Part shown: in pieces, positions 1-7,342 of the stretch
Layout: every line of letters begins with the position of its first letter
Position numbering within the stretch: position 1 is the first letter of the stretch
Source of the DNA: GWC2-37-13 sp964564535
GTDB taxonomy: Bacteria > Patescibacteriota > Microgenomatia > UBA1406 > GWC2-37-13
DNA: 18,920 nt
Direction: 5' to 3'
NCBI GenBank assembly: GCA_964564535.1
Contig: CAZMBH010000016.1
Location: 1 to 18,920 of the forward strand
The notes under the pieces: model-generated
The model's input: the letters and a program-made list of their open reading frames with translations, nothing else
Database searches by the model: none
What the model was told of the DNA's origin: nothing
Position numbers and translations under genes: made by a program

Positions 1-54
1 ATTTTAAAAAAAGAATATTTAGCTTGGATTCCCGCCTCCGCGGGAATGACAAGT
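1..54 (-). repeat. REPIN-like element, one hairpin plus loop (other half outside window)
   Basis: Positions 28-49 form a perfect hairpin with ATTCCCGC and GCGGGAAT arms around CTCC. The whole stretch is the near-exact reverse complement of 8349-8402, including the AT-rich loop between hairpins. The copy therefore probably continues left of the window with a CCCCGT/ACGGGG hairpin. It sits at the truncated 5' edge of a PIN-domain remnant. Confidence 0.8.
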
Positions 55-310
55 TCACGCTTTTAAAATACCTCGAGAAAAGGCAGTTTCGGACGTTGAG
101 TTGCTTATTAAAGATCCATTTTTTGAGATTATTTATCCCAGCCCTGATGCCTTAAGTAAATTTTTTAATTTAATAAAGAAAAAATCATCAATTCATACAG
201 TTGATGCCTTTTTGATTGCAACTGCACTTGGAAATGGAGTAGAAACAATCATCACGATCGATAAACAATTTATGAAAGTAAAAGAAATAACGACAATATT
301 ATTGATTTGA
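50..310 (+). pseudogene. PIN-domain (VapC-like) toxin remnant, 5'-truncated
   Basis: The frame open from 50 to the TGA at 308-310 translates to the second half of a PIN-domain ribonuclease. Near the end it has VDAFLIATALGNGVETIITI and a following DKQF, the pattern around the third and fourth acidic residues of VapC-type PIN domains. The first half, with the initial catalytic Asp, is absent. Upstream the frame is closed by a TGA at 47-49 that belongs to the palindromic repeat. A TTG at 101 could start a 69-aa product, but that would lack half the active site. PIN toxins normally follow an antitoxin gene, and none is visible because the window begins here. The likeliest reading is a toxin gene broken by arrival of the repeat. 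Homology is by motif only. Confidence 0.6.
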
Positions 311-341
311 TATTTAATATTTAATCTTTTATATTTAAACT
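301..341 (+). repeat. Left copy of 41-bp direct repeat flanking the ATPase gene
   Basis: It matches 1614-1654 in the same orientation. The first 9 nt (ATTGATTTG) and last 21 nt are identical and the middle is diverged. It starts across the stop of the PIN remnant. Confidence 0.65.
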
Positions 342-345
342 TCAC

Positions 346-374
346 TTGACAGGCGTAAATAGTTTAACTATACT
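346..374 (+). promoter_or_regulatory. Sigma70-type promoter for the AAA ATPase
   Basis: TTGACA at 346-351 and TATACT at 369-374 are separated by 17 nt. Transcription would start near 381, leaving a leader of about 29 nt before the ATG at 410. This is the best promoter match in the window. Confidence 0.65.
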
Positions 375-409
375 TCGATTATATTATATAATTATATAAT
401 TCTTTAATT

Positions 410-1618
410 ATGATTAAAAAATATTTTCCAAGAAATAGTTACCTAAAATTGGTTAAGCCATATATCAATACCAACCTTATTAAGGTAATCATTGGCCAAA
501 GACGGGTCGGGAAAAGCTATTTTCTTTACCAAGTCATTGATGAGATAAAAAAACATGATAAACGCGCTAATATAATTTATATCAATAAAGAATTATATGA
601 ATTTGACAATATAAAAGACTATCGAGATCTTGAAAGTTTTGTTAATAATAAAACGGTAAAAAAAGAAAAAAACTATATTTTTATTGACGAGATTCAAGAA
701 ATTATCAGCTTTGAAAAAGCCTTGAGAAGCTTGAATGCACAAGAAAATAACGACATTTACTGCACCGGTAGCAATGCTAATTTATTAGCTTCGGACTTGG
801 CAAACTTACTTGGTGGACGCTATATTGAAATACCAATCTATAGTTTATCGTATGAAGAATTTTTACAGTTTCATCATCTTGAAAATAATAAAGAATCGCT
901 CTTTTTATATATTAAATATGGGGGTTTACCTTATCTTGTCAATCTTCGACTTGAAGACGAGCAAGTTTATGGATATCTGAAAACAATTTTTAATACAATT
1001 ATTTTAAAAGATGTCATCGCCCGCTTTAATGTTCGTAATATAAATTTATTGGAACGACTGGTCGAATATTTAGCTGATTGTGAAGGAACATTAATTTCCG
1101 CCAAAAGAATCAGCGATTTTTTGAAATCTCAAAATTTAGATATTTCTCCAAACAGTATTTTAAATTATTTAAATTATTTAACGAAAAGTTTTTTTATTCA
1201 CAAAGTAAAGCGTCAAGATATAATTGGTCGAAAAATATTTGAAATTAACGAAAAATATTATTTTGAAGATCTTGGTCTTCGTCACAGTCTAATTGGCTAT
1301 AGACAAACTGATATTAACAAAATCATAGAAAATTTAGTTTTTTCCAGATTAAAATATTTAGGTTACAAGGTAACAGTAGGCCAAATGGGCATAAAGGAAA
1401 TAGATTTTATTGCCGAAAAAAATGATCAAAAAATTTATTTCCAAGCAGCATATTTACTTTCCTCAAAAAAAGTGATTGATCGGGAGTTTGGTAACTTATT
1501 AAAGATAAAAGATAACTATCCGAAATATGTGATTTCAATGGATGAGTTTACGAAAGGGGATATAAAGGGAATAAAGCAGATATCTCTGATTGATTTTTTG
1601 TTAATGTCATTTGATTGA
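410..1618 (+). CDS. AAA ATPase with DUF4143 C-terminal domain
   Basis: A 402-aa protein of the AAA_14/DUF4143 family. The Walker A motif GQRRVGKS is at residues 29-36 and Walker B IFIDE at 90-94. A sensor-like CTGSNANLL follows near 118-126 and PIYSLSYEEF near 146. The C-terminal half (about 200-380) carries EIDFIAE and a following FQAAY, the acidic and Gln positions of the nuclease-like fold often seen in DUF4143. Family members are common in archaea and candidate-phylum bacteria, often in many diverged copies, and their cellular role is unknown. The gene has its own promoter and is bracketed by direct repeats at 301-341 and 1614-1654, which suggests a self-contained cassette. Start: first ATG after the promoter, without a clear Shine-Dalgarno. 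The family call is secure and the function is not. Confidence 0.88.
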   Translation: MIKKYFPRNSYLKLVKPYINTNLIKVIIGQRRVGKSYFLYQVIDEIKKHDKRANIIYINKELYEFDNIKDYRDLESFVNNKTVKKEKNYIFIDEIQEIISFEKALRSLNAQENNDIYCTGSNANLLASDLANLLGGRYIEIPIYSLSYEEFLQFHHLENNKESLFLYIKYGGLPYLVNLRLEDEQVYGYLKTIFNTIILKDVIARFNVRNINLLERLVEYLADCEGTLISAKRISDFLKSQNLDISPNSILNYLNYLTKSFFIHKVKRQDIIGRKIFEINEKYYFEDLGLRHSLIGYRQTDINKIIENLVFSRLKYLGYKVTVGQMGIKEIDFIAEKNDQKIYFQAAYLLSSKKVIDREFGNLLKIKDNYPKYVISMDEFTKGDIKGIKQISLIDFLLMSFD

Positions 1619-1654
1619 TTTGCAAATTAAAAATTAATCTTTTATATTTAAACT
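1614..1654 (+). repeat. Right copy of 41-bp direct repeat flanking the ATPase gene
   Basis: It matches 301-341, with 9 nt identical at the left end and 21 nt identical at the right end. It begins across the ATPase stop codon (TGA 1616-1618) and ends immediately before the ATG at 1655. Confidence 0.65.
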
Positions 1655-1881
1655 ATGTACATAGGGCCGTTTTACTTCGACACCAAAGAAATATTTTTAA
1701 TCCTTGCTGCAATTTTGTTGGGGGTGGCTTCCGCTTTGGGTTGGCCTTTGTGGTGGTTTGATAAGCGGGCATTATTGACTCTGGTTGTTTTAATGCTCTT
1801 TACCAAAGGTTTGCTACCATCAATTCATAACGAAGCCTTTTTTATTTTGGCCCTTGTCACCATATTCTCTTCTTTATATTT
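1655..1881 (+). CDS. Hypothetical membrane protein, 3' end lost in gap
   Basis: The 75 visible residues start with MYIGPFYFDTKEIFLILAAI and contain two to three hydrophobic segments (about residues 12-33, 38-52 and 60-75) split by a short WWFDKRAL loop. They read as a small multi-pass inner-membrane protein. No family is recognised. The reading frame runs into 100 Ns, so the true end and any link to the sequence beyond are unknown. The apparent continuation into the dockerin sequence is a chance frame match and should not be taken as one protein. Start: the only ATG in the region, directly after the direct repeat. Confidence 0.6.
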
Positions 1882-1981
1882 NNNNNNNNNNNNNNNNNNN
1901 NNNNNNNNNNNNNNNNNNNNNNNNNNNNNNNNNNNNNNNNNNNNNNNNNNNNNNNNNNNNNNNNNNNNNNNNNNNNNNNNN
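1882..1981. other. Scaffold gap, 100 Ns
   Basis: Exactly 100 Ns, a conventional placeholder for unknown length. The flanking sequences share no overlap, so real DNA is missing here, probably the end of the membrane-protein gene and most of a dockerin-bearing gene. Confidence 0.95.
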
Positions 1982-2311
1982 AAATGTACAACTCAGTGTC
2001 AATTTAATAAACTTTCCGGCATAAACACTTATTCAAATCCGATTAAGTGTGGAATAGCTGACAGTTTTTTTCTGACTGCCCCGACGGTGGAAAATAAAAA
2101 CGGTTGGTGTCGTTCGCCAAACCGAACTCAAGGAGATGCCGACGGCAATGGGACCGTATCACTAAAAGACTATTTTTATTATATTATGGCCAGATATAAA
2201 GCAAAATTACCAGCAACGGTCAATCCGGATTTCAACGGGGACAATTTAGTAAATATTAAAGACAGGAGCATAATAATTAAATCGCTGACAACCAATTCTG
2301 CTGATGAATAA
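1982..2311 (+). CDS. Dockerin type I-containing protein, C-terminal fragment
   Basis: Only the last 109 residues remain after the gap. They end in two dockerin type I calcium-binding repeats: DADGNGTVSLKD followed by a helix, then DFNGDNLVNIKD followed by a helix. Dockerins bind cohesin domains and dock proteins onto scaffolds or surfaces. Just before the repeats is a Cys-containing stretch ending NGWCRSPNRTQG, which looks like the end of an extracellular sandwich domain. Four Cys residues suggest export. Three cohesin-like proteins are encoded immediately downstream, so a partner is at hand. The stop TAA is followed after 1 nt by the next ATG, suggesting coupled translation. The N-terminus is unknown. 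Confidence 0.8.
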   Translation, partial: KCTTQCQFNKLSGINTYSNPIKCGIADSFFLTAPTVENKNGWCRSPNRTQGDADGNGTVSLKDYFYYIMARYKAKLPATVNPDFNGDNLVNIKDRSIIIKSLTTNSADE

Positions 2312-2312
2312 T

Positions 2313-4121
2313 ATGAAAAAAGAGTTATTAAAGTTTGGAATTATTTTCTTCGTCACCATTGCCGTTGTCTTGTGGGGATTAAACTTTATTTTTTTTAACA
2401 AAAATGCTCCCAAATCAAAGGCTTCAGGCGAGACGATGAGTCTGACTTTTGATCCGTCCACAAAGACAATCGACGCCAGAAAAATTTTTTCCGTATCCCT
2501 CATGGCGAAACCATCAATTAATACGGTAATTCGTGGTTACAAAGTAAGATTAAATTTTGATAAGACGAAATTAAGGTTAAGATCGATCGTATATAAAACT
2601 GGTGTGGTAAGTGTGGGGATTGGGAATACTACTGCCGATATCGCCAAGATTAATGCGGATGGCACTTTTGTTTTGGTCGGGGAAGATCATACGGCAACAG
2701 GTTATACTTTAGGGTCTGCAAATGGTGTCGAACTAGCCTCTTTATCTTTTACTGTTCTTACAGCAGAACCTAATATAATTCAGATAGTCAATCCGATTTT
2801 TTATTCAGTAAACGAAAATGCGGTTCTAACAAGTCCTTGGACTTACGCCGCGACCGGTTTGAGTGTCAATGGTGGCGTTATTCCGACGCCTACTGGGACT
2901 ACGCCTCCCGTTTGCGAAAGCTTCTCCGATGATTTTTCAGGAACGACGATAAATGCTAATAATTGGAATCTTTGGACAGATAATGCGGGAACTGCTGGTT
3001 TTACTACACCAGCGGGAGAAGTCACTTTATTTTTACCAGCAAGTACAGTCCAAAAAGGAGTTATTTTTGATTCTTTTGATAAGCATAATATTGGTGCAGG
3101 AGCGGACTTTGTTGCAGAGCTAACGATGAAGTCCATAAGCGCTACAGAAAGTAAAAAATATGCCGTATCAATTTTTTCAATTGCCGCTAATAGTAATGAT
3201 AATAGACACATAGACATAATGCGCTATAGTGATAGTGGCAGGTTAAGCACAACATTTCAAAATGTTGCTGGTAGCACTACTCCTCAGGTGTTTGAAAAAG
3301 AAATAGGTTTAAGTAATACTATGCCGGTAAAAGTAAAAATTGAAAAGATTGGAACAATAGTAAAAACATATTATGATTTATTGGATGGAAATGGATATCA
3401 ATTATTAAAACAGTTTGAGAATTTTTATTCTGCTGAAAATCGTATATATTTTGGTATACCAAATGGCCCTCCTGATTTTCCTCAAGCTTCAGCTAATTTT
3501 GATGATTTTAAGTTGACCTGTTCGGCGGTGCCGTTGCCGTCTACTATCGTGAGTCAGAGCCCAACCGGCGGGCCTGGTAATGTCAAATTAAATTTGAAAC
3601 TCAAATTCCAGGGGATTTCAAAAAAACCCGACGATAAAAATAATTACATGGATGTTAAAGTAACGGTAAAAAAAGATGGGATTACGGCGTCAGAGCAAGT
3701 CTTAGGTTTAACTGCCGATGAGTCTGGGATTTGGAGTCGTGGTCCAAGTGGATTTCCAGGATTAACGGCTGGTTCCGGATATACCGTTCTTGTTAAAGGA
3801 CCATTTCATATTCAGAAAAAAGTTTGTGTGGCTACTCCCACCGAAACGGCCGGAGGTACATATAAGTGTTCCAATGGCCAGATATCATTAGTTGATGGAG
3901 ATAACACTCTTGATTTTTCCGGAATTTTGCAACTTACCGGTGATTTGCCGGAACAAAACGGAACGGTTGATGCCTATGATATTTCCCTAGTCCGTAATTG
4001 TATCGGAAAAACCGACGAAACCTGTCTAAATAATGCCGATGTCAACCGTGATGGTAAAGTTAACACTCAGGATTACTCTTTAATAATTGCCTCGTTATCA
4101 GTTAAGAGCGATGAAGAATAA
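2313..4121 (+). CDS. Membrane-anchored cohesin / LamG-like / dockerin protein
   Basis: About 602 aa. Residue numbers here count from the alternative ATG at 2304. A transmembrane anchor lies at about 11-31 and a cohesin-like beta-sandwich at about 45-190 (SLTFDPSTKTI onwards). A short PTPTGTTPP linker follows. Then come a concanavalin/LamG-like sandwich at about 205-408 (DDFSGTTINANNW to NFDDFKLTC), a further beta domain at about 425-540, and a C-terminal dockerin from about 546. The first dockerin loop is degenerate (GDLPEQNGTVDAYD) and the second is canonical (DVNRDGKVNTQD). The protein likely sits outside the membrane, binding carbohydrate or another ligand and able to act both as receptor and as cargo. 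The start at 2313 was chosen because it lies 1 nt after the upstream TAA. No catalytic residues are recognised. Confidence 0.82.
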   Translation: MKKELLKFGIIFFVTIAVVLWGLNFIFFNKNAPKSKASGETMSLTFDPSTKTIDARKIFSVSLMAKPSINTVIRGYKVRLNFDKTKLRLRSIVYKTGVVSVGIGNTTADIAKINADGTFVLVGEDHTATGYTLGSANGVELASLSFTVLTAEPNIIQIVNPIFYSVNENAVLTSPWTYAATGLSVNGGVIPTPTGTTPPVCESFSDDFSGTTINANNWNLWTDNAGTAGFTTPAGEVTLFLPASTVQKGVIFDSFDKHNIGAGADFVAELTMKSISATESKKYAVSIFSIAANSNDNRHIDIMRYSDSGRLSTTFQNVAGSTTPQVFEKEIGLSNTMPVKVKIEKIGTIVKTYYDLLDGNGYQLLKQFENFYSAENRIYFGIPNGPPDFPQASANFDDFKLTCSAVPLPSTIVSQSPTGGPGNVKLNLKLKFQGISKKPDDKNNYMDVKVTVKKDGITASEQVLGLTADESGIWSRGPSGFPGLTAGSGYTVLVKGPFHIQKKVCVATPTETAGGTYKCSNGQISLVDGDNTLDFSGILQLTGDLPEQNGTVDAYDISLVRNCIGKTDETCLNNADVNRDGKVNTQDYSLIIASLSVKSDEE

Positions 4122-4122
4122 T

Positions 4123-4767
4123 ATGGAAAATAAAGCTGAAAAAAATAAAATATTTAAATATCTGCTAGTTGTTTTTTTTGCTGTGTTTATCGGGACGGGA
4201 ATATTTATGCTCATGTCTAATAAATCAAAAAATCCTAAAGAAAAAATAAGTACAGTAAGGGTAGAAGATGCTGAGAATTCAAAAACTGATTTTCCGGAAG
4301 AGACGACGGCTGTTATTTCGAATACAGTTACTTCAGTTCCTTCATCAACCAGTATGACTTTGGAGACAGATCTCCCTAATGACCAAATGAAGGTTGGAGA
4401 TATGGTTGAATTAAGTCTGTTTGCCGATTCCAACGGTAAAAATATTGTTGGCTATGACGTCGTTATTTACTACGATTCGTTAGCTTTTGATTTTTCAAAA
4501 GGAATTACGATGCTTCCGGATTATAATATTTTTACTTATAAAAAAGGCCACTATTTTACAATTACCGGTTTGAAAACTTTACAAAGCACTCCTTCACCAA
4601 TGACCAAGGCTAATAAACTAGCTACTTTGACTTTTGAGGCAACTAAACTTGGCTCATTTGAATTTGAGCTTAAATCCTCCAACAATGCTGATAAGACGGA
4701 TTTGATAACAGATAAGACTGAGGTTTTGATACCGGAGTTGAATAAGGTGACAGTTGAAGTAAAGTAA
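4123..4767 (+). CDS. Membrane-anchored cohesin-domain protein
   Basis: A 214-aa protein with a lysine-rich start, a transmembrane anchor at about 13-31, a polar Thr/Ser-rich spacer to about 75 and a single cohesin-like beta-sandwich at about 76-213. The pattern VGDMVELSLFAD, then VVIYYDSLAFDF and KLATLTFEATK is typical of cohesin strands. It probably displays a cohesin on the outer face of the membrane to hold dockerin-bearing proteins such as the two encoded just upstream. The start was chosen at 4123, 1 nt after the preceding TAA (TAATATG junction). An in-frame ATG at 4111 would overlap the upstream gene and is less likely. A REPIN-like repeat follows the stop. Confidence 0.75.
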   Translation: MENKAEKNKIFKYLLVVFFAVFIGTGIFMLMSNKSKNPKEKISTVRVEDAENSKTDFPEETTAVISNTVTSVPSSTSMTLETDLPNDQMKVGDMVELSLFADSNGKNIVGYDVVIYYDSLAFDFSKGITMLPDYNIFTYKKGHYFTITGLKTLQSTPSPMTKANKLATLTFEATKLGSFEFELKSSNNADKTDLITDKTEVLIPELNKVTVEVK

Positions 4768-4779
4768 ATAAAACAATAA

Positions 4780-4866
4780 GTCATCCCCTCGTAGGAGGGG
4801 ATCCAGTCTATAATTACATTATAAAAAGGTGATTTTAGTCTGGATTCCCGCCTCCGCGGGAATGAC
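4780..4866 (+). repeat. REPIN-like element (two inverted hairpins)
   Basis: Hairpin A at 4780-4806 has CCCCTC/GAGGGG arms and hairpin B at 4840-4866 has CCCGC/GCGGG arms. They are joined by an AT-rich loop of 33 nt resembling the loop at 8380-8415. The ends are GTCAT and ATGAC. It lies between two cohesin genes and could also weaken read-through. Confidence 0.85.
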
Positions 4867-4878
4867 AAGTTTTAAATT

Positions 4879-5514
4879 ATGATAAAAATCTTTAAATTAT
4901 TTTCGTTAGCGATTATTTTCTTTATAGTTGCTCCTTTTGTGTTTTCTGCCCAAGCTGCGTCTCTTAACTTTGACAAATCAACGGCAACGGCTGCCAACGG
5001 AGCCACTTTTCAAATATCGGTCACCGTTGACCCAGGGAGCGACGCGCTAAACTCAACCGATGTTTATGTAACATATGACGCAACCTTACTCAAAGCAACG
5101 GCGGTATCGGCTGGCGCTATGTTCCCAATAGTACAAAATGATATATCAACGGCTGGAAAGGTATATATCGCCGGTATGGTTAGTGATCCGGCCTCGTCTG
5201 TTAGTACAGCTGGAACTCTGGCCACAATTACTTTTCAAGGATTAAAGGAGGGAACGGGTACTTTATCTTTTAACTGTGATACATCTTTTATCATAAAAAA
5301 TGATATTAATGCTTCAAACGTTATTGCCTGTTCGCAAAATGGTACGTCGGCCGTGACCGTTGGAAGTGGTGGGTCAACAAATGGGACAACGGCACCAACC
5401 TCAGCTCCTATCTCAGAGTTGCCTCAGACGGGGATTTTTGATAATGTAATTAAGTTTGCATTACCAGGAGGAATATTGTTAATATTGGGGAGTGTATTAA
5501 GATTAGTACTATAA
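4879..5514 (+). CDS. Secreted cohesin protein with LPXTG-type sorting signal
   Basis: A 211-aa protein. A signal peptide at 1-27 ends in FSAQAA. A cohesin-like domain runs from about 28 to 155 (SLNFDKSTATAANGATFQIS, then DVYVTYDATLL and LATITFQGLKEGTGTLSF), followed by a Ser/Gly/Thr-rich linker at about 158-178. LPQTG is at 181-185, with a hydrophobic stretch and a short tail with one Arg at the C-terminus. LPXTG plus membrane span is the classic sortase substrate signal, so the cohesin would be attached covalently or held at the membrane facing outward. That makes this the natural surface anchor for the dockerin proteins nearby. No sortase gene is in the window, and the tail has only one basic residue, so anchoring is inferred. 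The start ATG follows the REPIN-like element directly. Confidence 0.82.
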   Translation: MIKIFKLFSLAIIFFIVAPFVFSAQAASLNFDKSTATAANGATFQISVTVDPGSDALNSTDVYVTYDATLLKATAVSAGAMFPIVQNDISTAGKVYIAGMVSDPASSVSTAGTLATITFQGLKEGTGTLSFNCDTSFIIKNDINASNVIACSQNGTSAVTVGSGGSTNGTTAPTSAPISELPQTGIFDNVIKFALPGGILLILGSVLRLVL

Positions 5515-5517
5515 ATC

Positions 5518-5586
5518 AGTATCTAGTATCTAGTATTTAGTATTTTGTTTTTTATACTAAATACTTTATACTTCATACTAGATACT
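5518..5586. repeat. AT-rich imperfect palindrome built of TAGTAT units
   Basis: The left arm (5518-5543) and right arm (5557-5586) pair over most of their length, separated by a T-rich loop and one small insertion. The short unit AGTATCTAGTAT recurs within the arms. The element fills the space between two genes and could form a long hairpin. No coding potential is seen. Confidence 0.7.
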
Positions 5587-5592
5587 AATAAA

Positions 5593-6165
5593 ATGAATAA
5601 TCCAGCCACAAAAAAAATTCTTGCAATAGTTATCGGAATATTTGTTTTTATTGCCTTGGTATTTGGGTATTTTACCGTTTTTGGCACCCGGGCGGCTGAC
5701 TTTGAACCTCGTGACGTTGTTGTATCAAATATAGAAAAAAATTCTGTTAAGGCTACTTGGGCGACCGGAGTTGACACTCAAGGAGTTGTTGAATATGGAA
5801 CGACTCCGACCGCTTTAAATTTTTTTGCTCCAGAAGCCATTAAAACAAAAATTCATACCATAGATTTGACTCTGCTTTCCCCAAGTACAACCTATTATTT
5901 TGATATCCGAGTAGGGGATACAAAATATGATAATGGCGGAGTTCCCTGGACGTTTACGACTAAAGGAGCTGAGGAATCAGCATCAATGCCAACTGCAGTT
6001 CCAACTCAGGCGACTTCTCAGCCAACACCGGTTCAGTCGTTGAAAATTTCCGATGGCACCAATTGTACAGAGACTGATTGTGACAAGATAAAACTATTAC
6101 TAGGTAAAGGCTGTTCGACCCAGGACTACTTTTTGTGTTTAAAGAAAGCCACCCCAACTCCGTAA
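5593..6165 (+). CDS. Membrane-anchored fibronectin type III-like surface protein
   Basis: A 190-aa protein with a transmembrane anchor at about 8-29 and an Fn3 / purple-acid-phosphatase-N-like sandwich at about 38-124. Typical strands are ATWATGVDTQGVVEYGT, LSPSTTYYFDIRV and WTFTTKG. A Pro/Thr/Gln linker spans about 132-148, and a C-terminal segment has four Cys (158, 163, 174, 182). It is likely exposed outside the cell, and Fn3-like modules commonly act as spacers or adhesion domains. The ATG at 5593 was chosen because the upstream extension falls in the palindromic repeat. It converges on the M50 protease gene, with only 2 nt between the two stops. No enzymatic role can be assigned. Confidence 0.75.
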   Translation: MNNPATKKILAIVIGIFVFIALVFGYFTVFGTRAADFEPRDVVVSNIEKNSVKATWATGVDTQGVVEYGTTPTALNFFAPEAIKTKIHTIDLTLLSPSTTYYFDIRVGDTKYDNGGVPWTFTTKGAEESASMPTAVPTQATSQPTPVQSLKISDGTNCTETDCDKIKLLLGKGCSTQDYFLCLKKATPTP

Positions 6166-6167
6166 AT

Positions 6168-6812
6168 TTAAATAATTCCTCCGGGTACAAGAAGGTTAAA
6201 TAAAAAGCTTACAACAGGTGTTAAAAAACCATTGAGCATAGAACTGCCTGCAATAGGAAAGATTAATAATAATAAAAAAATCATTCCAAATCTTTGCAGT
6301 TGTCTCCACTCACGAGCTTTTTCTTCCGGTAATATTCCCTCGACAATTTTAAATCCGTCCATAGGATGAATCGGGAGTAAATTAAAAACTCCTAGGACAA
6401 TGTTCATTCTAATCATTGGAACAAAAATTATTCCTCCTATAATAATAAGAAAATTAAGTTGTAAAAAAATGAACAGTTTAAGTAGTAAAGCCAGTATTAT
6501 AGCCAAAATAAAATTAGAGCTTGGACCAGCAATTGAGATCCAAGCGGCATCTCGTCTAGGGTCTTTTAGGTTGTATGGATCAAATTCGACTGGTTTACCC
6601 CAACCAAAGCCGAAAAAAAGTAAAAAAAGCATTCCAATATTATCAATATGGACTAAAGGATTGAGTTTTAGCCTACCTTGAAGCCTAGGAGTTGGATCTC
6701 CGAGATAATCAGAAGCCCAAGCATGGGAAAATTCATGAATAGTTATCGCCACCAACAAGGAAGACATGTAGATTACGAATAATAATGGATTGGAGAATAG
6801 ATAGCTAATCAT
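6168..6812 (-). CDS. Site-2-type zinc protease, M50 family
   Basis: A 214-aa multi-pass membrane protease. The zinc site HEFSH is at residues 26-30 inside the first membrane segment, and the third-ligand motif NLLPIHPMDG is at about 144-153. GRLKLNPL and further hydrophobic helices are typical of the compact bacterial M50B group. Such proteases cleave substrates within the membrane, often anti-sigma factors or signal-peptide remnants. No substrate is evident. The start at 6812 was chosen because the alternative ATG at 6827 lies inside the REPIN-like repeat and because family proteins usually start close to the first helix. The repeat does place GGGG about 12 nt upstream of 6812. Confidence 0.88.
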   Translation of the reverse strand: MISYLFSNPLLFVIYMSSLLVAITIHEFSHAWASDYLGDPTPRLQGRLKLNPLVHIDNIGMLFLLFFGFGWGKPVEFDPYNLKDPRRDAAWISIAGPSSNFILAIILALLLKLFIFLQLNFLIIIGGIIFVPMIRMNIVLGVFNLLPIHPMDGFKIVEGILPEEKAREWRQLQRFGMIFLLLLIFPIAGSSMLNGFLTPVVSFLFNLLVPGGII

Positions 6813-6822
6813 AATAATGTTT

Positions 6823-6887
6823 GTCATCCCCGTGAAAACGGGGATCCAGGAAATTTTAGCTTGGATTCCCGCCTTCGCGGGAATGAC
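6823..6887 (+). repeat. REPIN-like element, short-loop form
   Basis: Hairpin A at 6823-6849 (CCCCGT/ACGGGG, loop GAAA) and hairpin B at 6862-6887 (CCCGC/GCGGG, loop CTTC) are joined by only 12 nt, which keep the AATTTTAGCT end of the longer loops. It separates the divergent M50 and rpmB genes and supplies the DNA just upstream of the M50 start. Confidence 0.85.
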
Positions 6888-6906
6888 ATTTTGACTTTAA
6901 AAACGG

Positions 6907-6935
6907 TTGTTTTTGTATTCCATCTATGTTATCAT
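6907..6935 (+). promoter_or_regulatory. Possible rpmB promoter
   Basis: TTGTTT at 6907-6912 and TATCAT at 6930-6935 are 17 nt apart, 35 nt before the rpmB start. Other weaker hexamers occur nearby (TTGACT at 6891), so the assignment is tentative. Confidence 0.4.
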
Positions 6936-6970
6936 AATTAATCTCAGATTAACAGATTTAATATTAAATT

Positions 6971-7342
6971 ATGATATTTGGATGTTATCACTGCGGAAAA
7001 GGCTTATTATACGGTAGATCACACACTCATCACAGAGGTGTGGCCGGAGGACGATGGAAGAAAAGAGCTCCGAAAACCCAGCGGATCTTTAAAGCCAACC
7101 TTGTTCGTTTAAGCATCATTGAAAAAGGAAAAACAATGAGGGTAAGGTTATGTACAAAGTGTTTAAAGAGGATCAGAAAAGATATGATTGACGGAAAAAA
7201 GCCATTTTTAACACTGGCAAATGTTAAAAAAGAAATGAATGCTAAAAATAAAGAAACCAAAGCAGTGGAAGATGCCAAAGTGAAAGTAAAGGTTAAAAAG
7301 GCTCCTGTTAAGAAAGAAAAGACTGCGAAGAAAAAATCTTAA
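6971..7342 (+). CDS. rpmB: Large ribosomal subunit protein bL28
   Basis: A 123-aa protein with the bL28 core. It has a zinc-ribbon form, with CYHC at residues 5-8 and CTKC at 61-64, and the conserved basic middle HTHHRGVAGGRWKKRAPKTQ. It binds 23S rRNA as part of the 50S subunit. The C-terminus after about residue 88 is an extra Lys/Ala/Val-rich tail, longer than the usual 60-80 aa protein and probably a disordered RNA-binding extension. Start: the ATG with MIFGCYHCGKG, immediately preceding the first Cys pair as expected. It converges on def with a 4-nt overlap of the two stops, so the two mRNAs are complementary at their ends. It stands alone, not in an operon with rpmG. Confidence 0.93.
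   Translation: MIFGCYHCGKGLLYGRSHTHHRGVAGGRWKKRAPKTQRIFKANLVRLSIIEKGKTMRVRLCTKCLKRIRKDMIDGKKPFLTLANVKKEMNAKNKETKAVEDAKVKVKVKKAPVKKEKTAKKKS

Noticed and set aside
1655..2311. A single 218-codon frame joining the membrane protein and the dockerin sequence
   Set aside because: It passes through 100 placeholder Ns of unknown true length. The two sides look like different proteins, so they are listed as two partial genes.
6400..6681. Open frame opposite the M50 protease gene
   Set aside because: It is the complement of a gene with clear zinc-protease motifs, and its own translation has no recognisable features.
6813..6827. Upstream ATG at 6827 for the M50 protease
   Set aside because: This codon is part of the REPIN-like repeat. 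The ATG at 6812 fits the family's usual start.
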